Of a DNA stretch of 16,630 bases, positions 1 to 6,503 are shown piece by piece. The DNA is taken from the NCBI GenBank assembly GCA_020634435.1, contig JACKBS010000034.1, forward strand, positions 1-16,630, written 5' to 3'. Below the pieces are notes generated by a model. It was given only the letters and a program-made list of their open reading frames with translations. It searched no databases and was not told the DNA's origin. The position numbers and the translations under genes were made by a program. Each line of letters opens with the position of its first letter. The first letter of the stretch is position 1. The DNA comes from Ardenticatenaceae bacterium. Lineage in GTDB: Bacteria > Chloroflexota > Anaerolineae > Promineifilales > Promineifilaceae.

Positions 1-587
1 ACCGAACGCACTCGGCCGCGTTTGCCTACCAGGTCAATGATTGCCCAACGGCCGTCCCGCTGCTGGATCATCGCCCATGTCAGCCCGGCCACTTCGGCGC
101 GGCGCAGGCCGGTGCCAATCATCAGCGCCAGGATCGCCTGGTCGCGGATTGCCTTGCGTAGCGGAATCTCCTCCCGCCGCCAGCGGATGACCGGCGTATT
201 AATGAGCTGCTCCGCCTCTTCCTTGGTCAGCCAGTTGCCGGCGCGGACCCCTTCCTGCTTGATGCCCTTCACGCGTTCGACGCCATAAGCGAGGGTGGGG
301 GGAACGAGGCCATTGTCGGCGGCCTCGGCCGCCAGCTTGCGGATGGCGGATAGCGCCTGGTTGATGCTTGAGCGGCTTTTGCCGGCTTGCAGCATCTCCT
401 CGCGGTAGGCGTTGATGGTCGCTTTGGTGAAGCCGGGACGGCCGTTATGCTCATACCAATCCAGGAAGTCGATGAGGGCGCGGCTGTAAGCCCGCTTGCT
501 GTGCGGACTGTCCACACTTTGCGTCACCAGGTCAATGATGGCATACCAGTCGTCCTGGGGAATGAGAGCTGTGTTTTGCGCATCCAT
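1..587 (-). CDS. Tyrosine recombinase/phage-type integrase, C-terminally cut by the left window edge
   Basis: Site-specific DNA recombinase that would cut and rejoin attachment sites through a 3'-phosphotyrosine. The 195 visible codons hold a SAM-like core-binding domain (about residues 10-98, with SKRAYSRALIDFLDWY and INAYREEML) and the start of the catalytic domain (from about residue 118, GNWLTKEEAEQLI). The first catalytic arginine lies in MIGTGLRRAEVAGLTW, probably R162, and the beta-hairpin lysine is probably K189 in LVGKRGRVRS. The second half (HxxR, H/W and the nucleophilic Tyr) lies outside the window, so activity cannot be judged. I place the start at the ATG at 585-587, directly downstream of a strong promoter. 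The DNA is much more GC-rich than the cargo to its right. The gene reads away from the cargo, and the adjacent non-coding block (690-925) is a good place for its attachment or arm sites. XerC/D-like, integron-like or phage-like subclass is not resolved. Confidence 0.93.
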   Translation of the reverse strand, partial: MDAQNTALIPQDDWYAIIDLVTQSVDSPHSKRAYSRALIDFLDWYEHNGRPGFTKATINAYREEMLQAGKSRSSINQALSAIRKLAAEAADNGLVPPTLAYGVERVKGIKQEGVRAGNWLTKEEAEQLINTPVIRWRREEIPLRKAIRDQAILALMIGTGLRRAEVAGLTWAMIQQRDGRWAIIDLVGKRGRVRS

Positions 588-593
588 ACATTT

Positions 594-622
594 ATATTAT
601 GTCAACTCCCTGCATTTGTCAA
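594..622 (-). promoter_or_regulatory. Sigma70-type promoter of the integrase, predicted leaderless start
   Basis: On the minus strand there is a perfect -35 TTGACA (617-622), a 17-nt spacer and a -10 TAATAT (594-599). Only six bases (588-593) separate the -10 from the ATG at 585-587, so transcription should begin at or within a base or two of the start codon. No Shine-Dalgarno can fit, which predicts a leaderless integrase mRNA. The box matches are seen directly; the start point is inferred from usual -10 to +1 distances. Confidence 0.8.
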
Positions 623-731
623 TAGCTTTTGTTAAATAAGATTATCATAAGGTAAATTAACGAAAAAGAAGTTATCATCTGTAATATACAATTGTAGAAT
701 CCCACAATTTTTGAGAATAGCCTATTTTAGA

Positions 732-755
732 TACCGGCTACTCTGGGAGCCGGTA
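732..755. repeat. Perfect 8-bp stem, 8-nt loop hairpin
   Basis: TACCGGCT (732-739) and AGCCGGTA (748-755) are exact inverted repeats around an 8-nt loop. No T-tract follows on either strand, so it is not an intrinsic terminator. It sits inside the 235-bp element, between the left arm and the first direct motif copy, and may be part of the same folded structure. Confidence 0.6.
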
Positions 756-775
756 GAAAATGATAGTGTAGGTTC

Positions 776-920
776 TTCTCAATAATTATGGAATAAGGGC
801 GAACTAGACATGTAGGCTGTTTGTTCTCAAGAATTACGGCATAACCGTAGGAACTTCTCAAAAACTGTGGGGTAGGGAGCCAATTGGACGAGGGGCTGTT
901 CCCAAAAACCATGAGATCCT
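776..920 (+). repeat. Four direct imperfect copies of a 22-bp motif (fifth copy inverted at 696-717)
   Basis: Copies begin at 776, 824, 855 and 899 on the plus strand, with an inverted copy inside the left arm (its TTCTCAA is the complement of 711-717). The consensus is TTCTCAARAAYTRTGGNAT. A TAGG-like tetramer precedes most copies: GTAGG before the first three direct copies, TAGG before the inverted one and a degenerate GAGGGG before the last. Start-to-start spacing is 48, 31 and 44 bp, so this is not a regular tandem or CRISPR array. Several variably spaced copies of one motif between an integrase and the cargo is the pattern expected of protein-binding sites such as integrase arm sites, but the binder is not known. 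Confidence 0.6.
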
Positions 921-925
921 ACAAT

Positions 926-1073
926 ACAAGTATGAAGAGCAAGTATTAGCATCTTAATGAATGACTCCGCAGCAGGGCTACAGGGATCACCCGGAGCAGC
1001 TGCTCTATTTTGTAAGAGTTCTTTCTGCGCAGCAAGCTGCGGGGAAAGGCACTTTTTTGGATTCAACTAAGCC
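926..1073. other. Leader region of the sulfotransferase gene with two GC-rich dyads
   Basis: No gene is convincing here. Two perfect dyads stand out: a 12-bp palindrome, GAGCAGCTGCTC (994-1005), and CGCAGC-AA-GCTGCG (1028-1041). Both share the pentamer pair GCAGC/GCTGC. No confident -35/-10 pair and no Shine-Dalgarno are visible before the ATG at 1074. The dyads may be operator sites or the remnant of a recombination site. A minus-strand frame through 827-1066 starts with TTG, lacks a ribosome site and has no recognisable family, so I do not call it. Confidence 0.35.
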
Positions 1074-1691
1074 ATGATCATTTCTCATTCTCATCGTTTT
1101 ATCTTCATAAGCAATCCTAAAACTGGAACGAACAGCATAGAAAAGAGTTTAATGTGTTTTAACGAAGAATCTAATCTTAACCTTATACACAAACCGGGTT
1201 TTTTCACAAAACGACACATACCAGCCGAAATGCTGGAAGAAGTTCTGGGAAAAAAAATCTGGACCAATTATTTTAAATTTGGTTTTGTTCGAAATCCATG
1301 GGACTGGTTCATATCGCAGCACTTTTACAACTTACAAGCAAACGGCCTTGATCATGATATTGATAAGCCACTAACGCCAGCTGACATTATCTCAACTTAT
1401 AACTATCTAAAGATAGCTCGTGGTCGCAAGTGGTCGCCATCAGCTTCCCAGCATGCATTTCTTTGCAATGAACATGGATTTTTGCTAGTCGACTATCTTG
1501 GCAAATTTGAGACACTGGAAGAGCAATTTGAAGAGGTTTTAGAAATACTCGGTCTCACTGCACCACTACCCCATTTAAACAAAAGCACTCACAGAAACTT
1601 CAAGCACTATTACGCGAAGGAAACTGTGGCTATTATCAACCAGTTATATTACCCTGATATATCTCTATTTAACTATAGTTTTGACGCATAA
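1074..1691 (+). CDS. Sulfotransferase, Sulfotransfer_2-like, 205 aa
   Basis: Predicted to transfer sulfate from PAPS to a hydroxyl or amine of a carbohydrate or other small acceptor. The 5'-phosphosulfate loop is at residues 12-21 (ISNPKTGTNS) and the 3'-phosphate site at 70-81 (GFVRNPWDWFIS). The C-terminal part has the family's usual layout: a QHAFL stretch near 126, YLGKFETLEEQF at 141-152, PLPHLNKS near 164 and a final YYPDISLFNYSF. Length is short but normal for bacterial members. The ATG at 1074 is almost forced: an in-frame stop lies at 1068-1070 and the next Met is residue 27. It is the only plus-strand gene here and converges with the membrane-protein gene. It might act on the product of the glycosyltransferase operon, but nothing links them beyond proximity. 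The acceptor is unknown. No signal peptide or membrane segment is seen. Confidence 0.88.
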   Translation: MIISHSHRFIFISNPKTGTNSIEKSLMCFNEESNLNLIHKPGFFTKRHIPAEMLEEVLGKKIWTNYFKFGFVRNPWDWFISQHFYNLQANGLDHDIDKPLTPADIISTYNYLKIARGRKWSPSASQHAFLCNEHGFLLVDYLGKFETLEEQFEEVLEILGLTAPLPHLNKSTHRNFKHYYAKETVAIINQLYYPDISLFNYSFDA

Positions 1692-1790
1692 CTGGTCATA
1701 TTTTACATTTGTCAAAAGCCAACCAAAGAAACGAATCGATTGCTATTATTTTCAATCAGCAGCAGTAGCTTTCGGAAACCTCGTAATGCC

Positions 1791-2285
1791 TTACACAAAC
1801 ATGCCGGAGAGAATTGAGATCCCAAAGACTAAATAAATAGTACTGAACAACCACGTAAGCCTAATTTCATATCGACTGAGTCCTATTCGGGTGGTTGCGG
1901 GTTTATTTTCTCTCTCAGCCTTATATAGTTCTTCAAATTCTTTAGTCAATAATCTTAATTTTTCATCGAATCCACTTTCTAAAGCTCTTAGTTGTGAATA
2001 CCACCAATCAAGAAGTGCTCGATATTGTTTAATCGATCTTCTCCACAAGTCACAAGCAACAAGACCCGCTAAACAAAATCCTATTGTAGGGATGTGTTTA
2101 GTCCAATCTAACGGATGTGCACCTTGATTTTGAAAAATAAATGCAATTATTCCCAAAACAGCGGTGTTAACTGAAAGGTAAATTGTTGTTATATTTTGAC
2201 GTCGATCTATTAACATGTTCACATGACTAAAGAACATGCTATATTGATCCCCAATATTTTTGTCAGACGTTTCATTTTCTGCCAT
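1791..2285 (-). CDS. Small three-helix membrane protein, candidate effector partner of the STAND NTPase
   Basis: A 164-aa protein with no family I can name precisely. Hydrophobic segments lie at about 32-52 (TTIYLSVNTAVLGIIAFIF), 64-81 and 142-163. Between the second and third is a charged, probably coiled-coil stretch (about 82-130, rich in W, R, E and K). This layout, with RRQN just before the first helix, resembles small membrane proteins found beside bacterial conflict NTPases; that comparison is from memory of family features. I choose the ATG at 2283-2285, preceded five bases upstream by GGGAG; an in-frame TTG at 2295-2297 would add four residues but lies inside that ribosome site. It follows the STAND gene by about 60 bp on the same strand, so the two are probably co-transcribed. 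A pore-forming or membrane-perturbing role is inference only. Confidence 0.7.
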   Translation of the reverse strand: MAENETSDKNIGDQYSMFFSHVNMLIDRRQNITTIYLSVNTAVLGIIAFIFQNQGAHPLDWTKHIPTIGFCLAGLVACDLWRRSIKQYRALLDWWYSQLRALESGFDEKLRLLTKEFEELYKAERENKPATTRIGLSRYEIRLTWLFSTIYLVFGISILSGMFV

Positions 2286-2344
2286 TGGGTCTCCCAATTG
2301 AAACTATTCCATCTTCCTGGAAAGAAAATTAAGGGATAACTTCA

Positions 2345-5300
2345 TTAGCTAACACTTAATGGCCATCCAGGCTCTCCATTCAATCGAAGGTCGATGGATT
2401 CAATATCAGAAAGAAGCTGACGGTAATGTCTTTGCGATCCTACCTCTGACTCAATATTTGCAGCTTGAACCAAATGGTCCCTCGATTGTTTTAAGTCACC
2501 ATTATTTTCACTAATAAGGGCTTTATAATGAAGCGCATAAGCTAACCCGCTTAACCATTTTGCCTCAACGGCTTGTTCCATCGCTTGATCTAAATATTTA
2601 ATAGCATTTTCCAACTCACCCGCCTTTATATATGCTCTTCCAATATTACTAAGCCATTGGGCAATAGCAGAGGTATCCCCATTTTTTCTTGCCAGCATCA
2701 ATGCTCGATTGTACTCTACTAATTTTTTCTTAGGTTCTTGTGCTAACCCACCTATAACACCATACGTAATCGCTAGCATGTGTTCATCACCTACCTCTTT
2801 CCATATTTGTAAACTTTTTTTCGCGAACTCTAATGCGTCATCAATATTGGAATTAGATATAGCCTCATCATCATTTGCCTTTAGCCGCCTTTCCTTATTT
2901 TCACGAGCTATCATTAATGCTAGATTACGGTAGCAAAGCGCAAGCACTCTCATGCTTTCATCGCTAGAAGAGCCATCAAGCTTCTGAATTAGCGACAAGT
3001 AAATCTGTTTAGCTTTTTCTCTTTCTGCCCCTCCTCTAACCTGATGAATCCATGCTAAGTCGTATGCCCTTATCCAATCTCCTTCATTTTCCCAGCTAAT
3101 TGCATAAGCGGCATCTATTGCAATTTTGGCATACTCCTCCCTTTTGTTGATCATCCCCCTTATTTCCAAATACTGTGAAATATATCTAAACAACTGCACA
3201 ATTTCTTTTTTTCTATTAACCTGGATGCACCATTCCAAAATAAATAATATATTTTCAAAATTCTGTTCAAGATTTTTATAAACGTCTCTATCCGTGGTAG
3301 ACATATCACAATAATGATCTACGGCTTTTTCCCATAACATAGCGCGTTCTTCAAATGCTTGTCGCTTCACATAGGCTCTTGTTACTGGAAGTATTGCATA
3401 CCACAATTGCCCATCTTTTTGGCTCAATTCAAGAAGTGATTTGCTTGATAGGCTTTCTGTTGCTTCAACAATAAACCCGGAAACCAATCCGGTTATGTCA
3501 CACAATTTTTTTCTAGATAGCTGGCCAGGAAGCATTGCCAATGCCTGCATGACGTATTTCTCACCCAAGGTCAAGTGCTTGTATATGCCTTCAAAACAGT
3601 ACCAAATCATTTCTTCATCCTGAAGGTCTTTTGACAGCAATTCATCTAAAGACTCCCAATCAGGGTTCAACCCAAATTGACCAACAACAAGCTTCATTAC
3701 CAATGGAACTCCCCCACTCCACCTAACTATTTGGTTTAAAATTTCCGTGTTTTCAGCTAACTCAGGCCATAGCTTATAATGACGAATGTACGTTTGAAGA
3801 AACTCAACGCCATTGTCGGAGTCCATGCCCTTTAACTTAATTAAATTTCCCGAACTCAGTTGTTCCCGGGATGTAATTAAAAATTTGCTGCCATGTGGAA
3901 TTCGATACCGGAAAAAGCTCTCTGCAATTTGTTTGTCCTGTATAGTGTCATAGTTATCTATTGTAATAAGACAAGTGTATTCGGTTAATATAGCTAGAAT
4001 TTTTTCCAGTTTAGGCTGTCTGGCGAGATCACTTATAGGATTGCCTGTTTGCCAACCTATCTCGTTTAAAATGTCATCGAATTGAGTAACGAAAGGATTG
4101 ATTTGAAGTAATCGAGTATGCCCTGGTTCAATTACATACTCTTGAGTCTTTGCTGTAATATAAACTATTCTTTCAAAAAGATTCTCTTTAGTAGCAGTAT
4201 GCACGGCATCAATTGCTAATGCTGTTTTCCCAACGCCCGCAGGTCCTGTGATTACTATTAGCGAAGCTTCTCCCTTGAGTGAATTTAATATATCTTGCTT
4301 TTCGTTAGTGCGGTCTATTATGGATGTAGGGATGGTTGGGGGTAAATAGAACTGGTTCTCACGACTTGATTCTGCTTGAACTAACTGCTCTATGCGTCTA
4401 CTCAGCGAAAAAGGAACCGTATTTAGTCTCGCGATATCTTGGGAGAGTGATATGTCTCCTGTGTGCGGTATAGCTATTTCATAATAAGATTTCGGAGCCT
4501 TTTTAGGTCCCTGTAGCCAGATTGCCTCAGGTTGCCATGCCCCATTTATCTCTTTTCGCGAACGTGTCTCAACTTTTAGATTATTGCCTTCAAGTTCTAA
4601 GAAATTATACTGTAACGGGTATCCAGGGACCCATTCATGGGTAGCAGCACCAAAGGTACCTGCTGCAATGATATTTATTTGTCTTCCGTCCGAATCAACA
4701 TCATAGTGAAAAATATTTCTCTGTGCTTTATGAATATGCCCATGAAGCGCAAGTCTGAATCCGGCAACTGAAAGTCTCTGAAGAAAGTCTACATCTTTAA
4801 TTCTGTCATTTTCTGAGCTATGTATGGGATGATGCCAAACTGCAATCTTCAAACACTGCTTAAAAACTTCATCCTTGTCTAGGAGAGAGTCAAGGGCTCG
4901 GCTTAATGCAACAGGATGAATACTCGCACGTGAACTATAAAAATGGTCTAAATCCCATGCTGAATTCAGTCCCAATACTATTAGTTTTCTATCTGCGAGG
5001 TAGTTTATTGTGAATTGATTTTCATACTCTGATGGATATTCTGTTCCTTTTATAGACTCGTAAAATTTACTGAATTCACGAAATCGCTCTAGATACAAAT
5101 TGGGATCTTTCACCTCAATATATTGCTCATTATCTATAAGCAGTCCTTCATCTATTTCACCCGTGTAATCAGATCGACGCATTGGAGTATAGGCCCTTCT
5201 CGCCGCAACCCAGTTAACGTCATGATTTCCGGGGACAATAACGACCTGCTCAGAGGTTAGATTATATTTAGTAAACAGCTTCTCTAAAAACACCTCAGCT

Positions 5301-5470
5301 GCGTAATATTCATCACGGGTAGCTCTATTAGCAATATCTCCAGATAAAATTAGCAAGTCTAGACTAAAACAATCTAATTCATAATTAAGATCATGAATTA
5401 ATTGACTATACCATTTGTCCGCATCAGCAATTGAGCCAAAGTGCAGATCGGAAAGATGGAGAATATTCAT
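2345..5470 (-). CDS. Metallophosphoesterase-NB-ARC STAND NTPase-TPR fusion, 1041 aa
   Basis: Three regions in order. Residues 1-300 are a calcineurin-like metallophosphoesterase with all expected metal ligands: SDLH (D8, H10), SGDIANR (D45), GNHD (81-84), HHP (213-215) and HGHIH (243-247). Residues about 375-700 are an NB-ARC STAND NTPase: Walker A GPAGVGKT (409-416), Walker B LITIDNYD (501-508), FLITSRE (530-536) and a GLPL-like GGVPL (586-590), then a winged-helix-like part. Residues about 730-1025 are TPR-like helices, opening with the NFENILFILEW signature seen in STAND regulators. STAND proteins normally oligomerise after sensing a ligand through the repeat tail; here the tail would switch on a phosphoesterase acting on nucleic acid, a nucleotide or a protein. 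With the downstream membrane protein it makes a plausible cell-suicide or antiphage module. A good Shine-Dalgarno supports the start. A signalling regulator without a defence role remains possible. Confidence 0.9.
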   Translation of the reverse strand: MNILHLSDLHFGSIADADKWYSQLIHDLNYELDCFSLDLLILSGDIANRATRDEYYAAEVFLEKLFTKYNLTSEQVVIVPGNHDVNWVAARRAYTPMRRSDYTGEIDEGLLIDNEQYIEVKDPNLYLERFREFSKFYESIKGTEYPSEYENQFTINYLADRKLIVLGLNSAWDLDHFYSSRASIHPVALSRALDSLLDKDEVFKQCLKIAVWHHPIHSSENDRIKDVDFLQRLSVAGFRLALHGHIHKAQRNIFHYDVDSDGRQINIIAAGTFGAATHEWVPGYPLQYNFLELEGNNLKVETRSRKEINGAWQPEAIWLQGPKKAPKSYYEIAIPHTGDISLSQDIARLNTVPFSLSRRIEQLVQAESSRENQFYLPPTIPTSIIDRTNEKQDILNSLKGEASLIVITGPAGVGKTALAIDAVHTATKENLFERIVYITAKTQEYVIEPGHTRLLQINPFVTQFDDILNEIGWQTGNPISDLARQPKLEKILAILTEYTCLITIDNYDTIQDKQIAESFFRYRIPHGSKFLITSREQLSSGNLIKLKGMDSDNGVEFLQTYIRHYKLWPELAENTEILNQIVRWSGGVPLVMKLVVGQFGLNPDWESLDELLSKDLQDEEMIWYCFEGIYKHLTLGEKYVMQALAMLPGQLSRKKLCDITGLVSGFIVEATESLSSKSLLELSQKDGQLWYAILPVTRAYVKRQAFEERAMLWEKAVDHYCDMSTTDRDVYKNLEQNFENILFILEWCIQVNRKKEIVQLFRYISQYLEIRGMINKREEYAKIAIDAAYAISWENEGDWIRAYDLAWIHQVRGGAEREKAKQIYLSLIQKLDGSSSDESMRVLALCYRNLALMIARENKERRLKANDDEAISNSNIDDALEFAKKSLQIWKEVGDEHMLAITYGVIGGLAQEPKKKLVEYNRALMLARKNGDTSAIAQWLSNIGRAYIKAGELENAIKYLDQAMEQAVEAKWLSGLAYALHYKALISENNGDLKQSRDHLVQAANIESEVGSQRHYRQLLSDIESIDLRLNGEPGWPLSVS

Positions 5471-5478
5471 ATAATTAG

Positions 5479-5485
5479 TCTCCTC
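5479..5485 (-). promoter_or_regulatory. Ribosome binding site of the STAND gene
   Basis: GAGGAGA lies eight bases before the ATG at 5468-5470. It is the strongest Shine-Dalgarno in the minus-strand gene series and fixes the start. The first residues, MNILHLSDLH, immediately form the first beta strand and metal site of the phosphoesterase, which confirms the choice. Confidence 0.8.
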
Positions 5486-5495
5486 GTAAAAATTA

Positions 5496-5520
5496 ACTAT
5501 TAATATATTACATTAATAGT
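5496..5520. repeat. AT-rich perfect inverted repeat between operon and STAND gene
   Basis: ACTATTAAT (5496-5504) and ATTAATAGT (5512-5520) are exact inverted repeats around a 7-nt loop. The outer arm covers the glycosyltransferase stop codon (5513-5515). On the minus strand it is followed by TAATTTTT, so it could be a weak terminator, an operator for the STAND gene, or an mRNA processing site. With no GC pairs apart from one per arm, a terminator role is not convincing. Confidence 0.45.
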
Positions 5521-6457
5521 AAGGAGTGTCTGTATATTTCCAAAAGAAACGTAATGCACAATGCCAACTGGCAATTGTACTTCTTTCACTAACCTTACTG
5601 AGGCAGTGAACAACAGCAGAAAAATCTCTCTCTCTCGCAAACTTTCGGGCCAAATATCCATAACTGCGGCCAACAAACACCTCAAAATCTCTTTTTGATA
5701 TGTTGAGATTTGCAATAAAAATTTGTCGGTTTGATATAAGCGCTTCCATCAGATCGTCTACCCATTCCTTAGATGGCTGGGTACTTGTAATAGACTCTCT
5801 GACCTTTCGCTTATATACAAGCGGTTCATCCACAAAGTCAAATCTATACTTATTAGCACCTGCAATACGAATCCATAAATCATAATCAGCCGAACTGGTA
5901 AAATCTTCTTTGAATATCCCAACTTCTTCAAACACGTTCTTTTTTATCATTACTGTCGAAGGGGATGCAAAAAAAGATTTTAACAGGGATGCTAAAGGTT
6001 CCTCGCGATATTCAGGCCGATAGCGATCCAGTGCAATAGGCGAATGTATATTCTCGTCGAAGAACCATTTATTACAAAAGATAAAACCCGTCTCCGGGCT
6101 TAATAGTTTGACTTGTTTTTCAATTTTTCTTGGATGCCAAACATCATCACCATCAAGAAATGCAATCCAACTCCCCTTAGCAAGTTCAATTCCAAGGTTA
6201 TATATCTTGGCAACCGCCTGTTTAGGCCATTGCACATGCTTTACCAGCCGGTAATGGTCAGACGAAACCATAGACTCAAGACCCTGTATATGAGTATCAC
6301 TAATTACAATGACCTCAAAGGGCAAATATGTTTGCTTTAGAACACTGAGAACTGCTTCTCTAACAAAACCTTCGGGATTGTACGCAGGAACAATTACAGA
6401 GATTTTAGGGCAAACCTTAATATTACTGATTTCTTCACCATCTCTCATAAGTCTCAT
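5513..6457 (-). CDS. Family 2 glycosyltransferase, 314 aa
   Basis: Transfers a sugar from a nucleotide-sugar donor, probably in the cytosol at the membrane face. The GT-A fold is evident: PKISVIVPAYNPEGFVREA (about 17-35), SVLKQTYLPFEVIVISD (38-54), the metal-binding FLDGDDVW (100-107) and the ASADYDLWIR-type acceptor/catalytic region (SADYDLWIR, 189-197). The last 90 residues are helical and not diagnostic. Two ATGs compete: 6455-6457, which GGAGA directly abuts, and 6446-6448, about ten bases past GGAG; the second may be the real start, removing three residues. It is the last gene of the tight operon, 46 bp after the SAM synthetase. It suggests that the product of the operon is glycosylated or is itself a glycan. 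Donor and acceptor cannot be read from the sequence. Confidence 0.88.
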   Translation of the reverse strand: MRLMRDGEEISNIKVCPKISVIVPAYNPEGFVREAVLSVLKQTYLPFEVIVISDTHIQGLESMVSSDHYRLVKHVQWPKQAVAKIYNLGIELAKGSWIAFLDGDDVWHPRKIEKQVKLLSPETGFIFCNKWFFDENIHSPIALDRYRPEYREEPLASLLKSFFASPSTVMIKKNVFEEVGIFKEDFTSSADYDLWIRIAGANKYRFDFVDEPLVYKRKVRESITSTQPSKEWVDDLMEALISNRQIFIANLNISKRDFEVFVGRSYGYLARKFARERDFSAVVHCLSKVSERSTIASWHCALRFFWKYTDTPYY

Positions 6458-6503
6458 TCTCCAAGTTTAAAAACCTAGAGAACATTCAATTCAATTGGCT
6501 CAT

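Larger units (their letters stand above)
691..925. repeat. 235-bp non-coding element with 32-bp imperfect terminal inverted repeats
   Basis: The left arm (691-722) and the reverse complement of the right arm (894-925) match at 25 of 32 positions and both begin ATTGTAG. All seven differences are transitions. On the minus strand six of them become G-T (G-U in RNA) wobbles, so a single-stranded minus strand or a minus-strand RNA could close an almost unbroken 32-bp stem. The trinucleotide ACA flanks both sides (688-690, 926-928), a possible but weak target duplication. Inside lie three more copies of the arm's core motif and a perfect hairpin (732-755). Small ORFs here are not convincing. It could be a MITE-like element, an attachment-site region for the neighbouring integrase, or a structured RNA; the sequence does not decide between these. 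Confidence 0.6.

Noticed and set aside
28..539. 14-bp direct repeat in the integrase gene (28-41 and 526-539)
   Set aside because: Both copies encode the same short peptide IIDLV in the same frame; coincidental codon choice is the simplest explanation, though an attachment core inside the gene was considered.
727..912. Minus-strand open frame of 61 codons inside the repeat element
   Set aside because: No Shine-Dalgarno and the frame is made of the motif copies; the nucleotide repeats explain it better than a protein does.
776..920. CRISPR array
   Set aside because: Copies are imperfect, unequally spaced, one is inverted, and no cas gene is present.
827..1066. Minus-strand open frame of 79 codons over the repeat element and sulfotransferase leader
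   Set aside because: TTG start, no ribosome site, no recognisable family, and its sequence is largely dictated by the repeats and dyads.
5500..5715. Minus-strand 71-codon frame overlapping the glycosyltransferase end
   Set aside because: It is a shadow in another frame of the recognisable glycosyltransferase C-terminus.
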